Shown here one piece after another: positions 6,322 through 14,989 of a stretch of 64,000 nt of DNA (the stretch's first letter is position 1; each line of letters starts with the position of its first letter). Source of the DNA: an uncultured Clostridia bacterium (GTDB lineage: Bacteria > Bacillota > Clostridia > Christensenellales > Borkfalkiaceae); NCBI GenBank assembly GCA_944338165.1, contig CALVLN010000001.1, positions 124,001 through 188,000 of the forward strand, read 5' to 3'. The notes beneath the pieces were generated by a model. That model did no database searches, was not told where the DNA came from, and was given only the letters and a program-made list of their open reading frames with translations. Position numbers and translations under genes: made by a program.

Positions 6322-7158
6322 ATGACCTTTGATACCGAACTTGTCGGAAAGATCGGCTCGATGGCGCTCATCGACAAAGAGGACAACATGATCGACTATA
6401 CGCGGGTCGCGCGGATCTCGCGCGAGCTGCGCCCGGGATACATCTGGATCTCGAGCGGGGCAACCGAGATCGGGCGGCTCGATTTCCTTTCGCGCAACGG
6501 CTATGAACTGCAAGGTGAGGCCGCCAAGACGGACTACAGCGCACAGGGGCAGGCGATCCTCATGCAGACCTACCGGCAGTTCGTCGATCCCAAATATTCG
6601 CTGCGGCAGGTGCTCGTCGAGCATCAACACTTCAACGACGCCGAAAAATGCGCGCATCTGAAGGCGCTTCTGCTGCGCTGCCGCGAACAGAACGCCATCC
6701 CCGTCGTCAACTACAACGACGCCGTCTCCAACGAGGAAAACCGCCGCATGGAGATCGCCTCCCTCCTGCACGACCCCGGCCGCCGCGTCTACGAATGCGT
6801 GGACAACGACGAAACGGCGTCCCGCATCGCCTGCCTCGTCCGCGCGCGCTTTCTCGTTATCCTCACGAGCACGGACGGCATCTACAAGGATCCGGACGAC
6901 GCTTCCACCCTTCTTCCCGTCATCACGGGGAAGGACGCCTACGAACTTCTGGAAGCGATCGAAGAAAAAAAGGCATGCTGCCGCGGCGCCTCGCGCGAAG
7001 GGGCGAACGGCGCGAAGGCAAAACTGGAGTACATCAAGGACGCCGCCGCACAGGGGACGACCGTATTCATTGCAAACGCGAAGTATTCGCTTTCGGACGT
7101 GCTCTCCGGCAAAGCCCCCTCAACCAAGATCGGCGTCGGCATCAAGCCGGCAAATTGA
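6322..7158 (+). CDS. Amino-acid kinase family protein, glutamate 5-kinase-like
   Basis: A 278-residue protein of the amino-acid kinase fold. The phosphoryl-acceptor loop reads ISSGATEIG (ProB has VSSGAVAAG), and the nucleotide-binding half has DNDETASRIACLV and ILTSTDGIYKDP, close to ProB's DND and TDVDGLY motifs. It lacks a PUA domain. The family phosphorylates an acyl group of an amino acid such as glutamate using ATP. No proA or proC adjoins it, and the first 20 residues lack the usual glycine-rich VVKxGS loop (KIGSMALI is a weak version), so the substrate is uncertain. Start at 6322 follows AAGGAG; the longer frame is a by-product of GC-rich composition. Confidence 0.8.
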   Translation: MTFDTELVGKIGSMALIDKEDNMIDYTRVARISRELRPGYIWISSGATEIGRLDFLSRNGYELQGEAAKTDYSAQGQAILMQTYRQFVDPKYSLRQVLVEHQHFNDAEKCAHLKALLLRCREQNAIPVVNYNDAVSNEENRRMEIASLLHDPGRRVYECVDNDETASRIACLVRARFLVILTSTDGIYKDPDDASTLLPVITGKDAYELLEAIEEKKACCRGASREGANGAKAKLEYIKDAAAQGTTVFIANAKYSLSDVLSGKAPSTKIGVGIKPAN

Positions 7159-7202
7159 GCGGATACGACATGCCCATGTCCGCGTTGGAAATAAGCAAAC
7201 TC

Positions 7203-7235
7203 AAAAGCCCGCTGCTTTCCGCGGCGGGCTTTTTT
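7203..7235. terminator. Bidirectional intrinsic terminator
   Basis: AAAAGCCCGC / GCGGGCTTTT stem with A- and T-runs between the convergent kinase and LysR genes. Confidence 0.9.
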
Positions 7236-8124
7236 ACGTGCGTCTGCACAAGTGTATGAAAGCGCGGAGCGCAAACGAGAGGTTGGCGTTCCTCGGCAGC
7301 GCCATTCCCACCGAACGGGTGGGCATGACGGGCGTGACGTCGAGCTCGAAGAGCTTTCCGTCGCTCATCTTGCGCAGGGCGTATTCGCGCGGGATGCAGC
7401 CGATGCCCATACCGTCGACGACCAGCCGCTTCATGAAGCCCCAGCTGTCCACCTCGATGACGGGATGAAGCTGCACGCCCAGGCTCTGCGCGAAGTGTTC
7501 GAGCGCCGCTCGCGCCACGGTATGCTGTTCCATCAGAAGCAACGGATAGTTCTGCAGATCCCATATGGTGAGCGGCCTTCCGCGCAGCGCGGAAAACGCC
7601 TCGCCTGCAATAAAGATATCGTTGAGCAGCTCGATGGAATCGGTGACGGTGATCTCGGGGTCTTCTTCGATGGGAAGATTTAAAAATGCGATGTCGCAGC
7701 GGTCGGTCTTCAGCCGCTCGATGGTGCGCGGCGAAACGTCGGACAAAAGTTCGAATTTTACCTTGGGATATTGCTTGTGAAAGGCGACGATCTTATCGGA
7801 AAGCACGTATTGGAAAATGGTCTCCGACGCGCCGATGCGCAGCGTGCCCGTGGCGCTGTTTTTGAGTTCCGCGAGTTTTTCCTCCACGCCGTTGAGAAGA
7901 CCCAGCGCACGCTCGACGTCGCCGAACACGAGTTCGCCGCCCTGCGCCGTCAGTTCCATGCCGCGGTGCGTGCGGTGAAAGAGCGGCGTTTTCAGCTGCG
8001 TCTCCAGCTGCTTGACCGCCTGCGAGACGGCGGGCTGGGAGATGTATAATTCCTCCGCCGCCCTGGTGAGGCTTCCGCACCTGGCGACCGTATAAAAGAC
8101 GCGGTACAGTTCAAGATTGACCAT
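7234..8124 (-). CDS. LysR-family transcriptional regulator
   Basis: A 296-residue regulator. The N-terminal winged helix reads ELYRVFYTVARCGSLTRAAE then LYISQPAVSQAVKQLE, the LysR hallmark, followed by the linker helix and a two-lobed periplasmic-binding-type effector domain from about residue 90. Start at 8124 has GGAGGG 4 nt upstream. It lies 48 nt behind mnmE on the same strand and may ride on that transcript; there is no divergent target gene, so its effector and regulon cannot be told from context. Confidence 0.93.
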   Translation of the reverse strand: MVNLELYRVFYTVARCGSLTRAAEELYISQPAVSQAVKQLETQLKTPLFHRTHRGMELTAQGGELVFGDVERALGLLNGVEEKLAELKNSATGTLRIGASETIFQYVLSDKIVAFHKQYPKVKFELLSDVSPRTIERLKTDRCDIAFLNLPIEEDPEITVTDSIELLNDIFIAGEAFSALRGRPLTIWDLQNYPLLLMEQHTVARAALEHFAQSLGVQLHPVIEVDSWGFMKRLVVDGMGIGCIPREYALRKMSDGKLFELDVTPVMPTRSVGMALPRNANLSFALRAFIHLCRRT

Positions 8125-8172
8125 ACTTCCCTCCCCTGCGCCCGCCGCGGGGCGCATCCGCTTGCCCGGCGC

Positions 8173-9462
8173 TCATTTGCCGACGCAGAATCTGGAGAAG
8201 ATCTCGCCGATGATCGCCTCCGTTGCCGTCTCTCCGCTCAGCTCGCCCAGGTCGTCCCACGCCGCCTTGATCTCCACGGCGTACACTTCGGCGGGCATGC
8301 CGGAAGCGATGCTCGCTTCTGCCGCAGAGAGCGCCGCGTCCGCGTGTTCCAGGGCGCGGTAATGCCGCGCCTCCAGGAGAAAAGCGCCGTCGTTCTGCTG
8401 CCCGAATCCGCGTTCGTAGATGAGCTTTTTCAGTTCTTCCAGCCCTTCCCCCGTCACGGAAGAGACGGCGACGTCTCCTTCGCGCCGGGAAAGGTCGCTT
8501 TTCCCCGCCACGGTGATGACGGGAACGCCCTGCGGAAGGCTGCCGGGGAATTCCTCCCCTTCCCGCAGCCAGACGATGAGATCCGCCGTGCGGATCGCCC
8601 GTTCGGCGCGGCGGATGCCCTCGCGTTCCAGTTCGTCCGCGCCCGCGCGCAGCCCCGCCGTATCCACGAGGCGGAAGAGCACGCCGTTGAGCTCAAGCGT
8701 CCCCTCCACGGCATCGCGCGTGGTGCCTTCCACCGCGGAGACGATGGCCTTATCGTAACCGAGCAGCGCGTTTAAGAGCGAACTTTTGCCCGCGTTCGGC
8801 CTGCCGCAGATGGCAACGGAGACGCCGTCTTTGATCTTTCTGCCCGCACGGTACTGCCCCTTCAAGCGGGAAAGCCGCTCCCGCACGGCGCGGACCGCCT
8901 GCAAAGACGCCTCGCGCGTGTCGGCGGAAAGGTCCTCTTCGGGATAATCGATGTCCGCATCGATGGCGGCGAGGCAGCCCGTGAGCAGGGTCTGCATCTC
9001 CCTTGCCTCGCCCGTCAGCTTTTCTTCATACAAGAGACAGCCCGCGCGCACCTGCGCCTCCGATTCGGCGTTGATCATATCGGCAAGCCCTTCCGCCGCA
9101 GACAGCGACAGCTTGCCGTTGAGAAAGGCGCGGCGGGTAAACTCCCCGCGTTCCGCGGGCCGCGCACCCAGTGCAAACGTACGCGAAAGCACGCCGCGGG
9201 CGATGGCGGTCCCGCCGTGGCAGTGAAATTCCACCGTGTCCTCGCCCGTAAACGAATGCGGCGCGCGGAAAAACACGCACATGCCGTGATCGGAAAACGT
9301 CCCGCAGTCGATGGTGCCGGGATACAGCATGTTGGGAACGTAATTCCCGCGGCGGGAAAACATGGCGCGGGCAATATCCAGCGCTCCTTCGCCGCTCACG
9401 CGGACGATGGCGACGCCGCCCCGCCCCTGCGCGGTGGCGATCGCAGAGATGACGTCCTTCAA
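8173..9462 (-). CDS. mnmE: tRNA uridine-34 5-carboxymethylaminomethyl modification GTPase MnmE
   Basis: A 429-residue GTPase. N-terminal tetrahydrofolate-binding domain (VISAIATAQGRGGVAIVRVSG), central helical domain, inserted G domain with P-loop GRPNAGKSS at residues 220-228, G3 DTAG, and NKxD replaced by GKSD, and the family's C-terminal FCVGK with the essential cysteine. With MnmG it builds cmnm5U34 in tRNAs reading two-fold boxes. mnmG is not in this window. The start codon is TTG with GGGGG just upstream. It has its own promoter at 9553-9581 and is shielded from clpC by a terminator. Confidence 0.97.
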   Translation of the reverse strand: MKDVISAIATAQGRGGVAIVRVSGEGALDIARAMFSRRGNYVPNMLYPGTIDCGTFSDHGMCVFFRAPHSFTGEDTVEFHCHGGTAIARGVLSRTFALGARPAERGEFTRRAFLNGKLSLSAAEGLADMINAESEAQVRAGCLLYEEKLTGEAREMQTLLTGCLAAIDADIDYPEEDLSADTREASLQAVRAVRERLSRLKGQYRAGRKIKDGVSVAICGRPNAGKSSLLNALLGYDKAIVSAVEGTTRDAVEGTLELNGVLFRLVDTAGLRAGADELEREGIRRAERAIRTADLIVWLREGEEFPGSLPQGVPVITVAGKSDLSRREGDVAVSSVTGEGLEELKKLIYERGFGQQNDGAFLLEARHYRALEHADAALSAAEASIASGMPAEVYAVEIKAAWDDLGELSGETATEAIIGEIFSRFCVGK

Positions 9463-9552
9463 ACGAGCCCCCTCTCCCGCGGCGCAAACTATAATGCAGG
9501 CTTTTGAAACAGCCCCGTTTTCCGCCGCAGGTCATAAGTTTTACTGATAGCT

Positions 9553-9581
9553 ATTATAGCACAGCCGACCGCTTCTGTAAA
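9553..9581 (-). promoter_or_regulatory. Promoter of mnmE
   Basis: Minus strand TTTACA (9576-9581), 17-bp spacer, TATAAT (9553-9558). Confidence 0.85.
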
Positions 9582-9593
9582 TAAATTTCATGC

Positions 9594-9620
9594 AAAAAGG
9601 CCGCGGAAACGCGCGGCCCT
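9594..9620 (-). terminator. Terminator of the mcsA-mcsB-clpC operon
   Basis: Minus strand stem GGCCGCG / CGCGGCC followed by TTTTT, just after the clpC stop codon. Confidence 0.85.
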
Positions 9621-9629
9621 CCGGCTTAT

Positions 9630-12098
9630 TTATTCCTCGGAAAAAACAAGATCCCCTTCCTCTTCGTCGACGACGACGGCGCTTCCCGCCGCGAGATGTC
9701 CGAGCAGGATCTCCTCGGAAAGTTTATCCTCGATGCGTTTGCGGATGACGCGCTTTAACGGCCGCGCGCCGAATTCCTCGCTGTACCCCTCTTCAACGAG
9801 CAGATGTCTGGCACGTTCGCTGATCCGGACGGTGACGCCGCGTTCCGCAAGGCGCTGTTTCAGCCCTTCCAGCATCCTGGAGCAGATCCTGCCCGCATCC
9901 TCGCGCGTGAGCTTGTGGAACACGATGATCTCGTCGAGGCGGTTCAAAAATTCCGGCTTGAACTGTTTTTTCAAAGCCTCGTCGATCTTGCGGCGCATGG
10001 GCTCGTACTCGCCCGCATCCTGCGAACCGAACCCGAGCGCGGGCGTCTCCGCCGCCTCCTGCGCGCCGACGTTGGACGTCATGATGAGCACGGTGTTCTT
10101 GAAGGATACGACGCGCCCGCGGCTGTCCGTCAGACGCCCGTCGTCGAGGATCTGCAAAAGAATGTTGAATACGTCGGGGTGCGCCTTCTCGATCTCGTCG
10201 AACAAAACGACGGAATACGGCTTGCGGCGGATGCGCTCGGTGAGCTGCCCGCCCGCCGCGTCATCATAGCCAACGTATCCGGGCGGCGCGCCGATGAGCT
10301 TGGAGACGGAATATTTCTCCATAAATTCGGACATGTCCAGGCGGATCATCAGCCGCTCGTCGCCGAACAGGCTCTCCGCAAGCGCCTTGGAAAGGTCCGT
10401 CTTGCCGACGCCCGTCGGCCCGACGAAGATGAACGACCCGATGGGCTTTCCCGGGTCCTTCAGCCCTGCACGGGCGCGGCGGATGGCGCGCGCGACGGCG
10501 CTGACCGCCTCGTCCTGGCCCACGATGCGCTTGTGGAGCTCCTCCTCAAGGTGCATGAGCCGCTCGCTCTCCGCCTCGGTGAGCCTGACGACGGGCACGC
10601 CCGTCCAGCTGCTCACGATCTCGGCGATCTGTTCGGTGCCGATGGAAAGATGGGTGGCGTTGCGCTTGCTGTTCCACTCGTTTTTGCGCGCCTCGATCTC
10701 CTTTTCCAGTTTTTCGATCTTGTCGCTGAGTTCCGCCGCGCGGCTGTATTGCGCCCGCCGCGCCGCCCTGCCGCGCTCGGACTTCAGCCGTTCGAGCTGA
10801 TCTTCCGCTTCGTGCAGCTCCGCGGGACCGATATAAGAATTCAGGCGCTCGCGGGATGCCGCCTCGTCGATGAGGTCGATCGCCTTATCGGGAAGAAAGC
10901 GGTCGGTGATGTAGCGGTCGGAAAGCCGCGCCGCCGCCTCGATCGCCTCCGCCGTGATGGTCACGTTGTGATGCGCTTCATATTTGTCCTTCAGCCCCTG
11001 CAGGATGGCGATGGTATCCTCCACGCTCGGCTGCTCCACGAGCACGGGCGTAAACCTGCGCTCGAGCGCGGGGTCCTTTTCGATGTACTTGCGGTACTCC
11101 TCCAGCGTGGTGGCGCCGATGGTCTGGATCTCGCCGCGGGCGAGCATGGGTTTGAGGACGTTGGAGACGTCCGTGGTGCTCTCGCTCGAGCTGCCCGCGC
11201 CCACGATCATGTGGATCTCGTCGATAAAGAGGATGATGTTCTCGTTGGTGCGGATGGCGTCGAGCAGGTTTTTGAGCCGCTCCTCAAAGTCGCCGCGGTA
11301 GCGCGTGCCGGCGAGCAGGCTGTTGATGTTCAGGGAAAAGACGGTGCGGCTGCGGAGAAGCTCCGGCACTTCGCCCCCGACGATCGCCTGCGCCAGCCCT
11401 TCGGCGACGGCGCTCTTGCCGACGCCCGGTTCCCCGACGAGAACGGGATTGTTTTTGGTGCGGCGGCAGAGGATCTGGATGACCTTCTCGATCTCCTTTC
11501 TGCGGCCGATGACGGGATCCAGCCGCCCCTCCCGCGCGCGGCGGGTGAGATCTTCGCCGTATTGCAGCATCTCGGGAGAGACCGCCGGCTCCTGCACCGC
11601 CTGCCCGTGATGGCTGACGGACTGGAAGGGCAAAAATGCCGCGGGCTCCTCTTCCTCGCCCGCATCCGGCCCGATGAGGAGCTCCACCTTTTTGGTCAGC
11701 CGCGCGACGTTGACGCCCAGCCCCGTCAGAAGCTTCAGCGCATAGGAATCGTGAAAGCCGAGGATGGCGAGCAGCATGTGCTCCGTCCCCGCAAGCGGCT
11801 TGAACGCGCCGTCTACCATGGAATACTGCACGGCAAGTTCGAACATGCGCTTCGTGTTCGGCGTATAGCCTTCGAGCTTGGCGTCATGGTCGAGGATGCG
11901 CTTGAAATAGCGGACGTATCCCTCGTACGTCACGCCCTCTTCGGAAAGCGGCTGATATGCCGCGCATTCGGGAATGCTCAGTATGCCGAGCAGGATGTGC
12001 TCGCTGCCGATGTACGAGGTGCGGTACTGCCGCGCCGCTTCCCTGGCGATCTTCAGCGCCGTGTTCAGATGATCGGAAAAATTCCCTTCGCTGTCCAA
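9630..12098 (-). CDS. clpC: ATP-dependent Clp protease ATP-binding subunit ClpC
   Basis: An 822-residue Hsp100 unfoldase. Two N-terminal Clp_N repeats (residues 5-140), first AAA module with Walker A GEPGVGKS and Walker B IILFIDEIH, a coiled-coil M-domain with a UVR-like segment (about residues 415-470), second AAA module with GPTGVGKT and VVLFDEIEKA, and the ClpB_D2-small domain. It feeds arginine-phosphorylated and adaptor-bound substrates to ClpP (encoded at 38149-38742). The start is TTG, 6 nt after GGAGG. It closes the mcsA-mcsB-clpC unit; ctsR, usually the first gene, is absent here. Confidence 0.97.
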   Translation of the reverse strand: MDSEGNFSDHLNTALKIAREAARQYRTSYIGSEHILLGILSIPECAAYQPLSEEGVTYEGYVRYFKRILDHDAKLEGYTPNTKRMFELAVQYSMVDGAFKPLAGTEHMLLAILGFHDSYALKLLTGLGVNVARLTKKVELLIGPDAGEEEEPAAFLPFQSVSHHGQAVQEPAVSPEMLQYGEDLTRRAREGRLDPVIGRRKEIEKVIQILCRRTKNNPVLVGEPGVGKSAVAEGLAQAIVGGEVPELLRSRTVFSLNINSLLAGTRYRGDFEERLKNLLDAIRTNENIILFIDEIHMIVGAGSSSESTTDVSNVLKPMLARGEIQTIGATTLEEYRKYIEKDPALERRFTPVLVEQPSVEDTIAILQGLKDKYEAHHNVTITAEAIEAAARLSDRYITDRFLPDKAIDLIDEAASRERLNSYIGPAELHEAEDQLERLKSERGRAARRAQYSRAAELSDKIEKLEKEIEARKNEWNSKRNATHLSIGTEQIAEIVSSWTGVPVVRLTEAESERLMHLEEELHKRIVGQDEAVSAVARAIRRARAGLKDPGKPIGSFIFVGPTGVGKTDLSKALAESLFGDERLMIRLDMSEFMEKYSVSKLIGAPPGYVGYDDAAGGQLTERIRRKPYSVVLFDEIEKAHPDVFNILLQILDDGRLTDSRGRVVSFKNTVLIMTSNVGAQEAAETPALGFGSQDAGEYEPMRRKIDEALKKQFKPEFLNRLDEIIVFHKLTREDAGRICSRMLEGLKQRLAERGVTVRISERARHLLVEEGYSEEFGARPLKRVIRKRIEDKLSEEILLGHLAAGSAVVVDEEEGDLVFSEE

Positions 12099-12113
12099 AA
12101 CAGACCTCCCTGT

Positions 12114-13115
12114 TTACTGCATGGCGCGCAGCGCCTTGCGCGTGTATTCCGCACGATAGACGTCCCGCTCCCGTTCGCCGAGCGGCGCGCCGTTCAGGCG
12201 GTTGATGTTGGCGGGACGCATGGCGACGATGAGATCGTTGAGCTCCTGCATGGTCCCGTTCAGGATGCCGGACGCCACGCCCAGCTTGACGTCCGCCATG
12301 TGCAGCATGAACTCGTGCGCGTCGATGCGCACGCAGTTGGTGAGAATGCCGTACGCACGGCAGACGCGGTCGCGGAAGGCGACCTCGTCCTCTTCCATCA
12401 GGCGCTGCCGCTCGCGCAGCTCAAATTCGGCAATGAGGCGGACTGCATCCTCGACGACTTTCAGGATCTCGTCCTCCGAGCGGCCGAGCGTGATCTCGTT
12501 GCTTACCTGATAGAGCTCCCCTTCCGTTCCGCTGCCCTCCCCGAAGGCGCCGCGCACGGTGAGCCCGAGCCGCGTGAGGTACGGCATGAGCTTGCGCATG
12601 ACGCTGCGCCGCGTGAGCCCGGGCAGAAAGAGCATGACGGAAGCGCGCAGGCCCGTGCCCAGATTGGTCGGACATGCCGTGAGATATCCGAGCGCCTCGT
12701 CGTAAGCAAAGGGGATGGACTCCGAAATGATATCGTCGATGCCGGAAATGCGTTCGTATACTTTTTTCAGGTTGAATTCGTTGAGGAAGTACTGCTCGCG
12801 GACATGGTCCTCCTCGTTGATCATGACGGAGATACTCTCATCCCGCGAGACGAGCGCCGCGGATATGCGGCGGTTGTTGATGAGATCCTGGCTGATGAGA
12901 TGGCGTTCCTTTAAAAACGCCGCCTTTTCCGCCGAAACGCTGCTCATGTAATAGACGTCGAACGTATCCGTATGGTTGAGTTCGGCGGCGAGGAGGCGCA
13001 CGATCTCCCGCGCCTGCCCCACGTCCGTGAGGCGGTTGGGGAAGGGATAATCGGCGAAATTGCGTGCCAGCCGCACGCGCGTGGAAACCACCACGTCTTC
13101 AAACGATGCCCTCAT
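12114..13115 (-). CDS. mcsB: Protein arginine kinase McsB
   Basis: A 333-residue guanido-phosphotransferase-family kinase. The ATP/arginine site motifs STRVRLARN (residues 11-19) and CPTNLGTGLRAS (near residue 150) are intact, as are the downstream RxxQ-type elements. McsB phosphorylates arginines in misfolded proteins, marking them for ClpC-ClpP. It overlaps mcsA by 4 nt (ATGA) and is 15 nt from clpC, so the three genes are translationally linked. Confidence 0.96.
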   Translation of the reverse strand: MRASFEDVVVSTRVRLARNFADYPFPNRLTDVGQAREIVRLLAAELNHTDTFDVYYMSSVSAEKAAFLKERHLISQDLINNRRISAALVSRDESISVMINEEDHVREQYFLNEFNLKKVYERISGIDDIISESIPFAYDEALGYLTACPTNLGTGLRASVMLFLPGLTRRSVMRKLMPYLTRLGLTVRGAFGEGSGTEGELYQVSNEITLGRSEDEILKVVEDAVRLIAEFELRERQRLMEEDEVAFRDRVCRAYGILTNCVRIDAHEFMLHMADVKLGVASGILNGTMQELNDLIVAMRPANINRLNGAPLGERERDVYRAEYTRKALRAMQ

Positions 13116-13606
13116 GGTTCCTCCCCGTGATACAGCCTGCGGTTGATCTCCATCAGGCGCTCTTTCAATGCGTCCGCCGCGGAAAAATTCCTCTCCCGCA
13201 TGGCGCGTTCAAGTTCTTCTTTGAGCCGTTCCTGTTCGCGTACGAGTTCGCGCACCATCGAATAATTTTTCTGTGCCCCCGCATCGGGCGCCTGCCCCTT
13301 GTGGCGGACGCTGCCCTGCGTCTGACGGATGACGGGGAGCAGATCCTCGCGGAACGCTTCGTAGCAATGCGCACAGCCCAAAAGCCCGGTGCGGCGGAAA
13401 TCGGAGAGCGCCGTCCCGCAGGCAGGGCATACTTTTTCCGTGCCGCCGCCCACGCTGCCGAGCAGCGCGGCAAAAAATTCCGCTTCGTCGCGGTCCCCGT
13501 ACAGGCGTTCGTAACAATCCCTGCACAGCGCGACGGTCTCCGTTTTGCCCTCCGCCGCCCTGCGATAGAGCGACGCGGCGTCCTTACCGCAATGCGAACA
13601 AATCAT
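13112..13606 (-). CDS. mcsA: McsA, zinc-binding activator of McsB
   Basis: A 164-residue protein with two pairs of CxxC (CSHCGK, CRDCYE, then CPACG and CAHCYE), the zinc-finger set of McsA, and a C-terminal UVR domain (ELERAMRERNFSAADALKE). McsA activates McsB kinase and helps couple it to ClpC. The ATG at 13606 is chosen because AGGA sits 8 nt upstream and the next ATG upstream lies within the promoter -10. It is the first gene of the operon. Confidence 0.94.
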   Translation of the reverse strand: MICSHCGKDAASLYRRAAEGKTETVALCRDCYERLYGDRDEAEFFAALLGSVGGGTEKVCPACGTALSDFRRTGLLGCAHCYEAFREDLLPVIRQTQGSVRHKGQAPDAGAQKNYSMVRELVREQERLKEELERAMRERNFSAADALKERLMEINRRLYHGEEP

Positions 13607-13625
13607 AGTTACATCCTCTTCCGCC

Positions 13626-13654
13626 ATTATAATCTCTGCGGGCGCGTTTGTCAA
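13626..13654 (-). promoter_or_regulatory. Promoter of mcsA-mcsB-clpC
   Basis: Minus strand TTGACA (13649-13654), 17-bp spacer, TATAAT (13626-13631): consensus sigma-A promoter. No CtsR heptad repeat (GGTCAAA pair) or CIRCE palindrome is visible around it. Confidence 0.92.
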
Positions 13655-13884
13655 CCTTCCTCGATCAGCGCAAAGCGCATCTCCTGCGGCGCATCCGGAT
13701 ATTTCTCGCGGTCGACGGGGGATAAAAACATGGAAAGCGGGCGCACGTACAGCTTGCGTTCCCCGTACAGGGCGCGGTATACGACGAGCGGCTCCCCCGT
13801 TTCCGAATGCTCGGCAAGCCCTTCCACCACATAATACTTCCCCTTGAAATGGCGATACAGCCCGTGGACGACGAGTTCCCTCAT
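13651..13884 (-). CDS. DUF1653 family protein
   Basis: A 77-residue protein with the DUF1653 signature: G-Y-RHFKGKYYVVEG near the N-terminus, then GEPLVVYRALYGERKLYVRP and the conserved FL--V. The small beta-barrel-like domain has no known function. It overlaps the preceding membrane-protein gene by 4 nt (ATGA), so it is translated from that transcript; its last codons overlap the mcsA promoter -35. Confidence 0.9.
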   Translation of the reverse strand: MRELVVHGLYRHFKGKYYVVEGLAEHSETGEPLVVYRALYGERKLYVRPLSMFLSPVDREKYPDAPQEMRFALIEEG

Positions 13885-14918
13885 GCAGCTTCCCTCCCCG
13901 CCTTCTCGGGAAATTCCTGTGCGATCGCATCGTACAGCCCGTCGATATCGGGATAATAGAAGGCGCCGTAGGCACAGGCAAACCGCACGAAGGAGTGCCC
14001 CTCCTGCTCCGTCCGCGTCACGCCGCCGATCTCCTCCCAGGGGAGATACACGCTCTCGTAAAGGTTGCGCTCCTTCCAGTATACGCCCTGGCGGTAAACG
14101 ATGAGCGAACCGTCCCCGCGCGCGAAATCGTAAATGCTGCGGCCGGCGGAACAGGCGCCGAACACGGCGAGCAGATACCCGAGCGAAGACGCCGCGCCGC
14201 CGAACACGGCGAGCAGGATGCCCGCAAGGATCATGGCGCCCGCCAAGACGGCAGAGATATACTTTCCCTTGCCGCCGCTCTGCCTGAGTTTGACGGCATA
14301 CACCTTCTCCAATTTTTCCGGCCGCTTGCCGGAATCCGTCTCGATCAAGGGCACGCCGTGCGCTTCGATCGCCCGGAAGAGCCGTTCCTTGGCGTCCATG
14401 GAGATGAGCGAAGGCTGCGCCTTGTCCGGCGCGTCCGCCTCGAGATAGCGGGCGGGAATCTCCAGAAGCACCGTCTTCTGCCCCGCCGCGCGGGGGGACG
14501 TGCGCATGCGCACCGAATAAAACGTCACGTCGCAGTACGGGACCGTAACGTCGCGCAAATTGCCCTCCGCGCCCGCCTCCGCGTGGATGTGCAGCCCTTC
14601 CTGCGTAAAGGAGGCGAGCATCTTTTCACCGACGAAAAAGCTCTCGGGCGAATCGGCGAGCTCGCGCGCGTCCGCCTCCGCCGTGCGGTACTTTTCGCCG
14701 AGGCGGAAGCAAAGCAGTGTCAGCGCGATGAAAATGAGGATGACGAGAAAGCTGACGCCCGCACAGATCCACCAGATCGCCGCGTCCGCTTCCGCACTGA
14801 GCTCCGCCCCGACGACGGAGACGACGAGCCCGATGAGCCCGACGATGAAAAAACCGATAAAGATCCAGGAAAGAATGTGCACGACCTTCCCTTTGCGCTG
14901 TGCCGTCTGAATGTCCAT
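13881..14918 (-). CDS. Hypothetical four-helix membrane protein
   Basis: A 345-residue protein. Two hydrophobic helices near residues 20-50 and 55-80, a soluble domain (80-215), two more helices near 225-270, then a C-terminal domain with W-K-E-R and PWEEIGGV typical of bacterial PH-like/YcxB-like domains. Function is not recognised; the architecture resembles YcxB-family membrane proteins. Start at 14918 has AGGAG 6 nt upstream. It overlaps the DUF1653 gene. Confidence 0.7.
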   Translation of the reverse strand: MDIQTAQRKGKVVHILSWIFIGFFIVGLIGLVVSVVGAELSAEADAAIWWICAGVSFLVILIFIALTLLCFRLGEKYRTAEADARELADSPESFFVGEKMLASFTQEGLHIHAEAGAEGNLRDVTVPYCDVTFYSVRMRTSPRAAGQKTVLLEIPARYLEADAPDKAQPSLISMDAKERLFRAIEAHGVPLIETDSGKRPEKLEKVYAVKLRQSGGKGKYISAVLAGAMILAGILLAVFGGAASSLGYLLAVFGACSAGRSIYDFARGDGSLIVYRQGVYWKERNLYESVYLPWEEIGGVTRTEQEGHSFVRFACAYGAFYYPDIDGLYDAIAQEFPEKAGREAA

Positions 14919-14953
14919 ATTGTCTCCTTGATAAAATCTACGCCGCACGGCGG

Positions 14954-14985
14954 CGAAAAAAAGCGCCCGGAGCTACCGGACGCGA
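14954..14985 (-). terminator. Terminator of the XRE membrane regulator gene
   Basis: Minus strand GCGTCCGG / CCGGGCGC stem followed by seven T. Confidence 0.85.
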
Positions 14986-14989
14986 AAAT

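Noticed and set aside
5845-6771. A 308-residue form of the lipoprotein
   Set aside because: The extension overlaps the amino-acid kinase gene and its promoter in antisense; the signal peptide starts at 6240.
9804-12914. A 1036-residue open frame on the plus strand
   Set aside because: It lies antisense to clpC and mcsB, which match known families along their whole length. The long frame is a by-product of GC-rich third positions.
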